Positions 1-8,251 of a DNA stretch of 64,000 nucleotides are shown here, piece by piece. The position numbers were made by a program, and so were the translations under genes. Under the pieces are notes generated by a model. It saw only the letters and a list, made by a program, of their open reading frames with translations, ran no database searches and was not told the origin of the DNA. The DNA is taken from positions 124,001 to 188,000 of the forward strand of contig JALNYU010000001.1 of the NCBI GenBank assembly GCA_023229645.1, read 5' to 3'. Each line of letters starts with the position of its first letter. Position 1 is the stretch's first letter. This DNA comes from Nevskia sp. GTDB lineage: Bacteria; Pseudomonadota; Gammaproteobacteria; Nevskiales; Nevskiaceae.

Positions 1-893
1 AGATCGGTGCGGAAGGCCTGCGGGTTGTACAGCGAGGCTTCGTCGATATTGGTGGCGCTGACGATGCGAACATCGACCGACTGCGGCAGGTCGGCGCCAA
101 CCGGTGTGACCTGCCGCCGTTCTAGCGCCGTCAGCAGCTTGGCTTGGCTGGCCAGCGAGAGGTTGCCGATTTCGTCCAGAAACAGCGTGCCGCCGTTGGC
201 CACTTGAAAGCGGCCGGCGCGGTCAGCGCGGGCGTCGGTGAATGCACCGCGGCGGTGGCCGAAGAGCTCGCTTTCAAATGTCGATTCCGGGATCGATCCC
301 ATATCGACGGCGAGAAATTTCTGCGCGGCGCGGCTCGAAGCATCATGAATGGCGCGCGCCACTAACTCTTTGCCGACGCCGTTTTCGCCGAGGATCATGA
401 CGCTCGCCCCCGTTGGTGCAACGCGCGCGATCAGTGCCCGCAGTTCGACCATCACGCGTGACTGGCCAATCAAGGTGCCGGCCATACCGGAAACGGCGTT
501 CTCGGGGTCCCAGCGGGCGACAGCGGCGGCGACGACGGCTGTTAGCTTGGCGTTATCCCAGGGCTTGGTGATGAAGTCGATCGCGCCGCGCTTCAAGGCT
601 TCGACGGCGAGCGGCACGTCGGCGTAGGCGGTCAGCGCGATCACGGCCGGCGGCCGCGGCAGCTGGCGAAGCCGGTCGAGCACCGCCAAGCCTTCGCCGC
701 CGTCGGTGCGGCCGGGCGTGAAATTTAGATCGAGCAGCACAACCTGCGGCTGCGTGTGCTCAAGATAGCCGTTGAGCAGGCTGGGATGTTGGATCGTCGT
801 GATCCGTCCGGGAGCCAAGCGCTTCAGCTGCAACTGCGCGGCGTAGGCGACGTCAGGATCGTCGTCGACGATGAGAATGCTAGGGGCGGTCAT
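1..893 (-). CDS. NtrC-family sigma-54-dependent response regulator (C-terminus outside window)
   Basis: A receiver domain (residues about 5-120, phospho-acceptor in the LLDLNF motif) is followed by an AAA+ sigma-54 activation domain. That domain has Walker A GENGVGKE, a GAFTGA-loop equivalent and the Walker B region GGTLFLDEIG. The sigma-54 contact loop reads GAFTDA (residues 216-221), a substitution at the fifth position. The start is the ATG at 891-893. The end of the AAA+ domain and the Fis-type DNA-binding domain lie beyond base 1. It is divergent from the exporter operon at 1222-5720, whose upstream region carries a -24/-12 promoter and a matching palindrome. It is therefore inferred to be that operon's activator. 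The partner kinase is not in view. Confidence 0.9.
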   Translation of the reverse strand, partial: MTAPSILIVDDDPDVAYAAQLQLKRLAPGRITTIQHPSLLNGYLEHTQPQVVLLDLNFTPGRTDGGEGLAVLDRLRQLPRPPAVIALTAYADVPLAVEALKRGAIDFITKPWDNAKLTAVVAAAVARWDPENAVSGMAGTLIGQSRVMVELRALIARVAPTGASVMILGENGVGKELVARAIHDASSRAAQKFLAVDMGSIPESTFESELFGHRRGAFTDARADRAGRFQVANGGTLFLDEIGNLSLASQAKLLTALERRQVTPVGADLPQSVDVRIVSATNIDEASLYNPQAFRTD

Positions 894-1029
894 CGTCAGT
901 GGTTGTGGGTCTGTGTGGGAGGGCGGGCGGCCGGAGCGAACAACCGCTGCAAGCGGGCGCTACCGCCGCGTTTGGACCAATGTAACAAAGGCCGGAATGG
1001 CGGGGCAACGCGGCGCGGTGCGCGCCGAC

Positions 1030-1076
1030 TGTCCGCTTTCGAGCGCCACCAGCTGTTCGGAAACGGACAGTGTTCG
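1030..1076 (+). promoter_or_regulatory. Candidate enhancer (upstream activator sites) for the sigma-54 regulator
   Basis: The palindrome TGTTCG-GAAA-CGGACA lies at 1054-1069. A further half-site TGTCCG is at 1030-1035 and TGTTCG recurs at 1071-1076. The sites lie about 60-100 bases upstream of the -24/-12 promoter and are separated from it by a very AT-rich, probably bendable stretch (1092-1130). This is the usual geometry for an enhancer bound by an NtrC-type dimer. Confidence 0.55.
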
Positions 1077-1130
1077 CTTTTATGACCCGCGTAAAACAAA
1101 TTAAATATATGTTTTTAATAACATTTAAAT

Positions 1131-1147
1131 TTGGTACGCAGCTTGCC
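1131..1147 (+). promoter_or_regulatory. Sigma-54 (-24/-12) promoter of the exporter operon
   Basis: The sequence TTGGTACG-CAGC-TTGCC matches the sigma-54 consensus YTGGCACG-N4-TTGCW, with GG at 1133-1134 and GC at 1145-1146 in correct register. Transcription would begin near 1157-1160. That rules out the upstream TTG at 1156 as the start of the next gene and favours the GTG at 1222. Confidence 0.75.
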
Positions 1148-1221
1148 ATAAGGAATTGCCTGCAGCTTTCGGTGTGAACACGAAACGTTGCGGACTTATC
1201 ACTAAACGAGGAGCGTGGAAC

Positions 1222-2508
1222 GTGGCGGTAGGTGAGGGCCGGCTTCCGGTCAGCGGCGCGAACATGGATGAAGTCGTGCCCCGCAAGCGGCGGCCGGTAT
1301 TGCTGATTGCGGTTGCGGCAGTGGTTTTGATTGCGGTCGGGGCGACGGCGATTGCGCGCATGCTGCCCACGGGTCTGCGGGTGTCCGCGCAAGACCTGCG
1401 GATCGAGCCGGTGGCGTCGACGGTGTTTAACGATGATGTCATCGTCAGAGCAGTTGCCGAGCCGGCGCTGTCGGTGGTGCTGGATGCGATCGAAACCGGA
1501 CGCGTTGAAGAGGTGCTCGTCAAAGATGGTGCCGCAGTAAAACAGGGCGATTTGTTGTTTCGGCTGTCGAACCCGCAGCGCCGCTTAGAAGTGCTGGCGC
1601 GCGAATCTGACTACGCGCAACTGTTTTCAACCTACTCGACGATGCGCGTTCAGTACGAGACCACGCGGACCGATTATCGCCGCCGGATTAACGATTTGCA
1701 GGCGGAGTTGGTGCAGATTGAAAAGCAATATCGGCGTGATGCGCAGCTCGGGGAAATCGGCTTTATCTCACACGCCGCATTGGAAGAATCGGAAGATAAG
1801 CTGGCAACGTATAAGAAAAATCTGGCCGATGAAAAGCAGAGCCAAAGCGAAGAGCTGAATTTGAAACAGGCGGCGCTGGAGCAGATGAAGAAGGCGCTGA
1901 CCGGCGTCGAAGATGGCTTGAAAGTCGTCAACGCCAATGTTGAAGCACTGGCGGTACGGGCGCCGATCACCGGCCGGCTGACAAATTTCGATTTGAAGGT
2001 GGGTTCGTTGGCGCAGTCCGGCGATCACATTGGCCGTATCGACGATCCGGATCAATTCAAATTGACGGCACAGGTCGATGAATTCTATCTACCTCGGGTT
2101 GCGCTCGGCCAGCACGCCAGCGTCATCGTTGAAGGCCGCCGCTACATGGCGCGGGTTACGCGCTCCGACCCGCAGGTTAAAGACGGCCGCTTTTCAGTGG
2201 AGTTGTTGTTTGACGGCACCGAGCAGCCGGCGTTACGGGCCGGCCAGAGCGTGGACTGCCAGCTGACGCTCGGCGAGCCGAGCCCGGCGGTTGTGTTGCC
2301 GAATGGTGCTTTTGCCAGCGAGACGGGCGGTGCTTGGGTGTATGTCGTCGCCGCCGATGGCCGCAGCGCGGTGCGTCGGCCGGTTCGGCTCGGACGCCGG
2401 AATAACACGCAGCTTGAAGTCTTGAGCGGCTTACAAAGCGGCGAGAAAGTTATTGTTTCATCGTACGGCGCGTTCGGAAAAAGCGATCAATTGTCGCTTT
2501 CTCAATAG
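1222..2508 (+). CDS. HlyD/RND-type periplasmic adaptor of an ABC exporter
   Basis: One N-terminal membrane anchor follows a basic stretch (PRKRRP). Then come a lipoyl/barrel-sandwich half-motif, a long charged alpha-helical hairpin (about residues 130-230), the second lipoyl half with the RAPITGRL motif, and beta-barrel and membrane-proximal domains. This is the layout of MacA/HlyD-type adaptors that join an inner-membrane ABC pump to an outer-membrane channel. The GTG at 1222 is chosen because AGGAG lies about ten bases upstream and the predicted transcript starts near 1158; ATG 1264 is an alternative. It is the first gene of an operon with the ATPase (2602) and permease (3282). Substrate unknown. 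Confidence 0.9.
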   Translation: MAVGEGRLPVSGANMDEVVPRKRRPVLLIAVAAVVLIAVGATAIARMLPTGLRVSAQDLRIEPVASTVFNDDVIVRAVAEPALSVVLDAIETGRVEEVLVKDGAAVKQGDLLFRLSNPQRRLEVLARESDYAQLFSTYSTMRVQYETTRTDYRRRINDLQAELVQIEKQYRRDAQLGEIGFISHAALEESEDKLATYKKNLADEKQSQSEELNLKQAALEQMKKALTGVEDGLKVVNANVEALAVRAPITGRLTNFDLKVGSLAQSGDHIGRIDDPDQFKLTAQVDEFYLPRVALGQHASVIVEGRRYMARVTRSDPQVKDGRFSVELLFDGTEQPALRAGQSVDCQLTLGEPSPAVVLPNGAFASETGGAWVYVVAADGRSAVRRPVRLGRRNNTQLEVLSGLQSGEKVIVSSYGAFGKSDQLSLSQ

Positions 2509-2601
2509 CGCATCGCCGATAGCTGGAATGCAGTTGGCGGTAGCAGCAGGATGCGGATGGCGCGGAATTAAGTCGATCGATAAACGTTTGGGAGTTCATA
2601 G

Positions 2602-3282
2602 ATGATCCAGTTGAAGAACGTGAGCAAACTGCATAGAACCGGAGAAGTTCAGACGCGTGCGCTCAATGGTATCGACCTCGAAATTGAAGCCGGTGAATAC
2701 GTTGCGATGACGGGACCGTCCGGCTGCGGTAAATCGACGTTATTGTCGATGCTCGGGATGCTCGATGTGCCGACATCGGGCGAATATTGGTTCGAAGGCA
2801 AGAATATCGGTGGCCGTAGCGAAGCCGAACTCAACCGCCTGCGTTGCGGCCGTATTGGCTTTATTTTTCAGAGCTTCAACTTGATTGAAGAGCTGGATGT
2901 ATCCGAGAACATCGCATTAGCTTTGGAATACACCAAAACCTCGGCCAGCGATCGTAAGCGGCGTGTGGACGAAGCGCTGGAGCGCTTGGGCATTGCTCAT
3001 CGCGGCAAGCATCGGCCGTCTCAGCTCTCGGGTGGTCAGCAGCAACGCGTTGCAATTGCACGGGCGCTGGTTTCCGGCCCGGCGCTGTTACTCGCTGACG
3101 AACCAACCGGCAACCTCGATACCGCGCACGGCGAAGAGGTGATGAAGATGCTGCGGGAAATTAACGCCGAAGGCGCGACCGTGGTCATGGTTACGCACTC
3201 CCAGACGCACGCCGCGCAAGCCTCGCGCACGGTTAATCTGCTCGACGGCCGCGTCGTCGTCGACGCGCAGCAGATGAGATAA
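2602..3282 (+). CDS. ABC transporter ATPase, MacB/LolD type
   Basis: A complete 226-residue nucleotide-binding subunit. Walker A is GPSGCGKS (38-45), the signature LSGGQQQR (142-149), Walker B LLLADE (162-167) and the switch histidine is in THS (199). The Q-loop and D-loop regions (FQSFN, GNLD) are typical of the MacB/LolD/FtsE group, which powers mechanotransmission rather than classic transport. GGAG precedes the ATG. Its stop codon overlaps the permease start (TAATG), indicating translational coupling. Confidence 0.95.
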   Translation: MIQLKNVSKLHRTGEVQTRALNGIDLEIEAGEYVAMTGPSGCGKSTLLSMLGMLDVPTSGEYWFEGKNIGGRSEAELNRLRCGRIGFIFQSFNLIEELDVSENIALALEYTKTSASDRKRRVDEALERLGIAHRGKHRPSQLSGGQQQRVAIARALVSGPALLLADEPTGNLDTAHGEEVMKMLREINAEGATVVMVTHSQTHAAQASRTVNLLDGRVVVDAQQMR

Positions 3283-5720
3283 TGGCGATGCTGATCTCGA
3301 TGAATGATTTGCGCATCGGTTGGCGCCTGCTGATTAAAGAGCCGGTATGGTCAGGCGTGGTAATCGCTGGGCTCTCGATTGGCTTTGCAACCTGCTTTCT
3401 ATTGCTTGGTTACGTGCGCTATTCGTATAGCTACGATGGCCATATTCCAGAAGCAGATCGTATCTATTTAGTTAAGACACGATTCCACTTCCCCGGCGTA
3501 CCGGACCAATGGTTTACGCAAGCGCCGCTGGCCCTGCGTGACGCCGCAGATAAATCCGGCGTGCCCGTTGCCGCGACGATGTTTGCTGCGATGGATCAGC
3601 CGCTCAAAATCGATAACCGAGTGGTAACGGTTCCGGTTAGTTTTGTCGATAACAACTTCGCCGAGGTTTTTGGCGTACAAACGCTGGAAGGCGACCTGCC
3701 CTCGACGCTAAAGCGACCTGATGCTTTGGCGATCACCGCCGAGACGGCGACGAAATTGTTTGGCCGTACCGGCAGCGCGCTGGGTCGTACCGTCAATATT
3801 TATGGTCAGCTCTACACCGTCACGGCATTATTAGCGACGCCGCCGGTGACGACGACCGTGCCGTACGAAGCATTGGCAGGCGCCGGTACCAAACTCTGGC
3901 AGACCGACGATCGCGACGATGCGATGCACAACTGGGGCCGTCTTTACGGGCGGGTCTACGTCAAGCTGCCGCTTGGTGCTGATCCCGCTGGTGTAGCCGC
4001 GACACTGCAGACGGCATCGGATCAGTCCCCGCTTATTCATCAGTTGCCGCCAGAGTTTCAGTCACAGTTGGGCGCGAATAAGCTAATGGACGTGTCGCTG
4101 GTGAAACTACGCGACGCTTATCTCGATCCGGATCTTGCAGGTTCGTCGAAGCCAGAAGAGCACGGCAATGAGAGCGTATTGGAGTCTTTGGCAACGGTGG
4201 CGGTATTGATTCTACTGTTGGCCTGCGTCAATTACGTCAATCTCGCAACGGTTCGAACGCTGCGTCGGCAGCGCGAAATTGGCGTCCGCAAAGTGCTCGG
4301 TGCGCCCGTTAGCCGAGTCATTGCACAGTTCATTAGCGAATCGGTCTTAGTGGCGCTGATCGCCATCGCGGTCGGCTTGTTGTTAGCTTGGCTCGCGCTG
4401 CCTTTCGTCGCTAGTTTGGTCAATCGTCGATTGGACGGGCTATTTTCGCCGTCGGCGATCGCGGTCAGTGTTGTCGTCGCCGTATTGGTCGGTACGCTGG
4501 CCGGCCTTTACCCGGCATGGGTTGCGGCAAAAGTACGGCCGATTCAAGCGTTAGCCGGCCGCGACAACCAAGAGGGTGGGCAAGGTGCGTGGATACGGCG
4601 TGCGCTGACCGTCGCCCAGTTCGGCGCTGCTATGGGCTTGACCTGTGTCGCCTTGGCAATGAGCTGGCAGACCTGGTACGCGTCCCGTTTGGCGCTGGGA
4701 TTTGACGCCGATGACTTGCTGGTCGTCGATGTCGCCCCACCATTCCAGCCGACAAATAGCCACGCCCGGGCATTTTTTGACGCGGTGGGGCGCGCGCCGG
4801 GCGTCATCGGCGTCACGCAAAGTCTGGCCGCAATCGGTCAGGCTGGACTGACGCAGAAGACATCGATGCAGCGTGAGGGTAGCCCGTTAATTACCGGCGA
4901 AAACAAGGGCATTGGCGTCGGCTACTTCAACGTCCACGGTGTTCGGGTTTTGGCGGGACGTGAATTTTTACGCGGTCGCGACGATACCGCAGAAGCTGCA
5001 GAGGGCGTTGTTCTAAGTGCTACCGCAACACGGTTGTTGGGCTTTGCGCAACCCGAGGCTGCTGTTGGGCAATCAATTGAAGTCGGTACGCCGAGTCGGC
5101 GCCAGCAAGTGCTCGGTGTTGTGTCCGATATCCGGCATCAGTCGCCGCGTGAAATGCCGCAACCGATCGTTTACACGCTGACGCCGTTCATGTCGGTGGT
5201 CACGATCCGCGTCAGCGATAGCGCCGCAGGTGTACAACGCGAAGTGCAAGATCTTTGGCCGCAGTTCTTTCCTGATGAGCCGCTGAAAATGACACGCGCG
5301 TCCACGCTGTTAAGTGCGCGCTACGCCGATGATGTCCGACTTTCGAAGCTGCTTGTGACCGGGGCTTTCATCGCCGTCGTGATCGCCGCCTTCGGGATCT
5401 ATGTGCTGTCGGCGTATTCAGTGCAGCGGCTCGCGCGTGAAATTGTGATTCGCAAACTCCATGGCGCGGGTCCATTCGCGATTGTGCGCCTGGTGAGCCG
5501 CGAGTTGATTCAAGTGGTGCTGGTCAGTGCCGTAATCGCGCTGCCGATCGCGGGCACTGTCGTGCAACGCTATATCAGTGGCTTTGTCGAAAGAGCGCCT
5601 GAAGGGGCTTGGCCGATCGTCTTGGCATTAATTGCGGGTTTCGCCGTCGCGGCCTTGGCGGCGATGCGTAATGTCTCGGTTGCGATGGCGCTGCGGCCGG
5701 TCGAAGCGCTTAGGGCGTAA
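3282..5720 (+). CDS. MacB/FtsX-family ABC permease (double-length)
   Basis: An 812-residue protein with two MacB_PCD/FtsX units. The first hydrophobic helix is at residues 23-45, followed by a large periplasmic domain and a three-helix bundle (about 300-430). A second helix, periplasmic domain and three-helix bundle then follow (from about 440 to the C-terminus). The motif RQREIGVRKVLGA in the first bundle and REIVIRKLHGA in the second are the conserved cytoplasmic coupling elements of this family. The duplicated architecture (4+4 helices) matches permeases that pair with HlyD-type adaptors in proteobacterial drug, peptide or lipid exporters. Last gene of the operon; a terminator follows. Confidence 0.92.
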   Translation: MAMLISMNDLRIGWRLLIKEPVWSGVVIAGLSIGFATCFLLLGYVRYSYSYDGHIPEADRIYLVKTRFHFPGVPDQWFTQAPLALRDAADKSGVPVAATMFAAMDQPLKIDNRVVTVPVSFVDNNFAEVFGVQTLEGDLPSTLKRPDALAITAETATKLFGRTGSALGRTVNIYGQLYTVTALLATPPVTTTVPYEALAGAGTKLWQTDDRDDAMHNWGRLYGRVYVKLPLGADPAGVAATLQTASDQSPLIHQLPPEFQSQLGANKLMDVSLVKLRDAYLDPDLAGSSKPEEHGNESVLESLATVAVLILLLACVNYVNLATVRTLRRQREIGVRKVLGAPVSRVIAQFISESVLVALIAIAVGLLLAWLALPFVASLVNRRLDGLFSPSAIAVSVVVAVLVGTLAGLYPAWVAAKVRPIQALAGRDNQEGGQGAWIRRALTVAQFGAAMGLTCVALAMSWQTWYASRLALGFDADDLLVVDVAPPFQPTNSHARAFFDAVGRAPGVIGVTQSLAAIGQAGLTQKTSMQREGSPLITGENKGIGVGYFNVHGVRVLAGREFLRGRDDTAEAAEGVVLSATATRLLGFAQPEAAVGQSIEVGTPSRRQQVLGVVSDIRHQSPREMPQPIVYTLTPFMSVVTIRVSDSAAGVQREVQDLWPQFFPDEPLKMTRASTLLSARYADDVRLSKLLVTGAFIAVVIAAFGIYVLSAYSVQRLAREIVIRKLHGAGPFAIVRLVSRELIQVVLVSAVIALPIAGTVVQRYISGFVERAPEGAWPIVLALIAGFAVAALAAMRNVSVAMALRPVEALRA

Positions 5721-5736
5721 TGGACTAAGCCATTGA

Positions 5737-5785
5737 GCGGTGGTGCTGTCAGCGGGTAATGACGACAGCCCACCGCATGTTTTTC
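5737..5785 (+). terminator. Intrinsic terminator of the first exporter operon
   Basis: GCGGTGG (5737-5743) pairs with CCACCGC (5770-5776) and GCTGTC (5745-5750) with GACAGC (5764-5769). Together they give a long interrupted stem, followed within a few bases by a T-run. Confidence 0.75.
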
Positions 5786-6177
5786 TAAGTTGTAAAAGCG
5801 TGGGGCGTCAATTCGGCGACGAAGCGGCGGCATCCAAGCGTTAGAGGTGAGGCGCATCGATAAGCATACGCCCAGATCGAAGTAGCCTCCGCCGCGTATT
5901 CAGAGCAGTGGTTCCACGAACAATTTTAAGATCGGTAATCGCGATGCAATCGGCTGGCGCCCAATTGAGGAAGTTTTGTTCGAAGGTTCGTTTTGAACCG
6001 GACAATAGCGCACGGTTGTTTGCCGTTTATGGATTTTCTAGAGCTGAAGGCCGAGAAGAATATAACGTGCGACCGGTTGGGCAAAAATTACCGAGCGTGC
6101 AGTGCGCCCATCGGTCAAGAGTTCGTCGCAAAGTGACCGCGGCGTTTACTATTCTTGCGGCCGAGAATTGATCCGAC
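5786..6177. other. Intergenic region, no gene recognised
   Basis: No credible coding sequence, clear sigma-54 promoter or strong hairpin was found between the exporter terminator and the RiPP-cluster regulator. The promoter of the regulator must lie here but no convincing -35/-10 pair stands out. Confidence 0.5.
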
Positions 6178-7326
6178 ATGTGCAATTTAACGACGACCGT
6201 TGAAGAAATGCCCACGGATTATCTCGATCTCGATGCCGTTAATCGGCAATTTCCGCGTGGTGTAGTTTTATCGCAGCAGGTACGAGAGAGTTGTGCCGCA
6301 ATCGCACAGTTAAGCGATATCACTGTATTAATACACGGCGAAAGCGGTACCGGGAAGGGTGTCGTCGCACGTGAAATAGCCGATCTTAGGCGCCGCGATG
6401 GCAACGATATTCCATTTGTATCGCTAAATTGCGCGGTATTAAATACTGATCTTGCAGATTCCGTAATTTTTGGCCATCGTCGTGGCGCTTTCACGGGCGC
6501 TTATGAAAGCGCTGACGGCGCAGTCGGTGAAGCTAATGGCGGCATTCTGTTTTTAGACGAATTGCACTGCCTCTCAATCAACACGCAGCGTAAACTATTA
6601 AAGCTGCTCGACGGCGGCGCGTATAGCCGGGTCGGTGAATCTTCTGAGCGACAGGCGCGCTTTCAATTAATTGCGGCATCGAATCAGGATCTCCACAACT
6701 TAGTGATGCGCGGTGAATTTTTATTCGACATCTTTATGCGAATTCAAGGCGTGGAGATTTCGTTGCCACCGTTGCGCGAACGAATGCATGAGTTGCCGGA
6801 CATCGTGCGGGGGTATTTTGCCAAGTTCGGAATCTCGATTCGCAACCATGATCTAAATCAACTCGTCAATCGGTGTAAACCGCTGTACTGGCCGGGCAAC
6901 ATCCGGCAGCTCTACAAAGCATTTGACACGATGCGGTTTGTGGCAAAAGTGAGTGGCAGCGACCAATACGCACCTTATTTCGCAGTAACGCCGACCATGC
7001 AGAAACCCCGTACAGAGCCGGCAGGGCCTGAATCGGCGGCGGAACCTGCGGATGCAATTATCGCCGGCCAGGATGTTGCCGAACCCATTAACACCGCTGT
7101 GCGAGAGATTTTTCAAGTACGCGATCGCAGAGTTAACCTGACAACGCTTATGGAATCAGTCGAAGCGTCACTAATCCAGTATGCGTTAAGCCGCAACGAT
7201 TCAATTAGCGGCGTGATGGAGCATTTAGGGATTAGCCGAGGCGTCTTGGACTTTAAGCGGCGCAAATATAATTTGATGAAGACGCGGACTGCGATGCAAT
7301 CCGGTTTTGAGCAGAGAGACGAGTGA
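6178..7326 (+). CDS. Sigma-54 enhancer-binding activator without receiver domain (RiPP cluster regulator)
   Basis: A 382-residue AAA+ activator: Walker A GESGTGKG (54-61), an intact GAFTGA loop (103-108), Walker B ILFLDE (123-128), an arginine-finger segment LPPLRER and YWPGNIRQL. A linker and a C-terminal Fis-like helix-turn-helix (about 325-370) follow. There is no receiver, GAF or PAS domain in front, only about 25 residues, as in PspF. Its activity may therefore be set by a partner protein or by expression level. The stop overlaps the start of the next biosynthetic gene, and a near-consensus sigma-54 promoter precedes the precursor gene at 9912, so a cluster-specific role is inferred. Confidence 0.9.
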   Translation: MCNLTTTVEEMPTDYLDLDAVNRQFPRGVVLSQQVRESCAAIAQLSDITVLIHGESGTGKGVVAREIADLRRRDGNDIPFVSLNCAVLNTDLADSVIFGHRRGAFTGAYESADGAVGEANGGILFLDELHCLSINTQRKLLKLLDGGAYSRVGESSERQARFQLIAASNQDLHNLVMRGEFLFDIFMRIQGVEISLPPLRERMHELPDIVRGYFAKFGISIRNHDLNQLVNRCKPLYWPGNIRQLYKAFDTMRFVAKVSGSDQYAPYFAVTPTMQKPRTEPAGPESAAEPADAIIAGQDVAEPINTAVREIFQVRDRRVNLTTLMESVEASLIQYALSRNDSISGVMEHLGISRGVLDFKRRKYNLMKTRTAMQSGFEQRDE

Positions 7327-8243
7327 TGGCGACTTTTGCCGATGAATCAGCGCAGTTAGATCTGGCCAATTTATCCGATGCGGAGGGTTGCTGGCAGGCG
7401 TTGCATATCTTCATCCATGATTTCGCGAAATTCGATGCATTCTTAACCGAATGTATCGGCAGCCTTCCAAAAGCATTGTTGCAGCAGAGCTTTTTTGTCC
7501 GCTATTGGTATGGCGGCCCGCACGTACGATTCCGGTTTCGCGGCAAAAAATGGCTGCCCGTGGTTGAAGCGGCGGTCCAAAAATATCTGGCAGACCATCG
7601 TTTCGAATCAACGCTTGTTCCCGAGCAATATTATCTTGCCTATGGTCAAGCGCTGGAGGCGGAGTTTGGCGCCGGGGCCGAACGGCCGTGGCATTCGAAC
7701 GGCACCGTCTTGTCGATGCCTTATGAGCCGGAGCTCGAACGTTACGGCGGGGCCGAGGCGATGCCGGCTGTCGAAGCGCAATTTGTGTTCGATAGTTTGA
7801 TGATGCTCAAGGTCGTTGAGCAGCTGCCCCCGGTAACACGTGAGCGACTCCTATTTGGATGCTGCTTGGTATGCGCTGATGTTCTACGGACGAAACCGCA
7901 TCGTTACGATAGCGCGCGCATCGTCAAGGTATTATTGCCTGACGATATCAGCGGCAAGCGGCTCGTGCAGCACGCTGAAGAAAAGCTAGAAGAACAGGCA
8001 AGAGCAATCGAGGCTGTGCGACGGCAATGGCACCATGGCAATTATTTCCCCGACTGGTTGGGGCCATATGAAAGCGAGCTCTCTCGGCTTGGAATCGAAT
8101 TAGCGGCGGCCGGCGTCAAAGATATCGGAGCAATTTTTAGTTCTTTACTCCATATGAGCTTTAATCGCGCCGGAATTCGGCCGTCGCGGGAAGCGACAAT
8201 CCGCTACGTTGCAGCGAAGGCGATCGAGGCGCGGTCGGCGTAA
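7323..8243 (+). CDS. LanB C-terminal/thiopeptide-type biosynthesis protein (TbtC-like elimination enzyme)
   Basis: A 306-residue stand-alone protein of the lantibiotic dehydratase C-terminal (thiopeptide-type bacteriocin biosynthesis) family. Diagnostic stretches are SFFVRYWYGGPHVRFRF near the N-terminus, YEPELERYGG in the middle and LLHMSFNRAGI near the C-terminus. In thiopeptide pathways such an enzyme removes glutamate from glutamylated Ser/Thr to give dehydroamino acids, working with a separate glutamylating protein (here 14910-17483). It overlaps the activator gene by four bases and lies nine bases before the second family member. Which of the two performs elimination and which cycloaddition is inferred from conservation. 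Confidence 0.85.
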   Translation: MMATFADESAQLDLANLSDAEGCWQALHIFIHDFAKFDAFLTECIGSLPKALLQQSFFVRYWYGGPHVRFRFRGKKWLPVVEAAVQKYLADHRFESTLVPEQYYLAYGQALEAEFGAGAERPWHSNGTVLSMPYEPELERYGGAEAMPAVEAQFVFDSLMMLKVVEQLPPVTRERLLFGCCLVCADVLRTKPHRYDSARIVKVLLPDDISGKRLVQHAEEKLEEQARAIEAVRRQWHHGNYFPDWLGPYESELSRLGIELAAAGVKDIGAIFSSLLHMSFNRAGIRPSREATIRYVAAKAIEARSA

Positions 8244-8251
8244 CCGCGTCT

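Noticed and set aside
880..1392. 170-codon minus-strand frame across the sigma-54 promoter region
   Set aside because: It overlaps the start of the response regulator, the promoter and the adaptor gene, and has no recognisable domain.
5908..6171. 87-codon open frame on the plus strand between the first exporter and the RiPP activator
   Set aside because: No ribosome binding site, no recognisable domain, composition unlike the neighbours' coding regions, and an equally long frame exists on the other strand.
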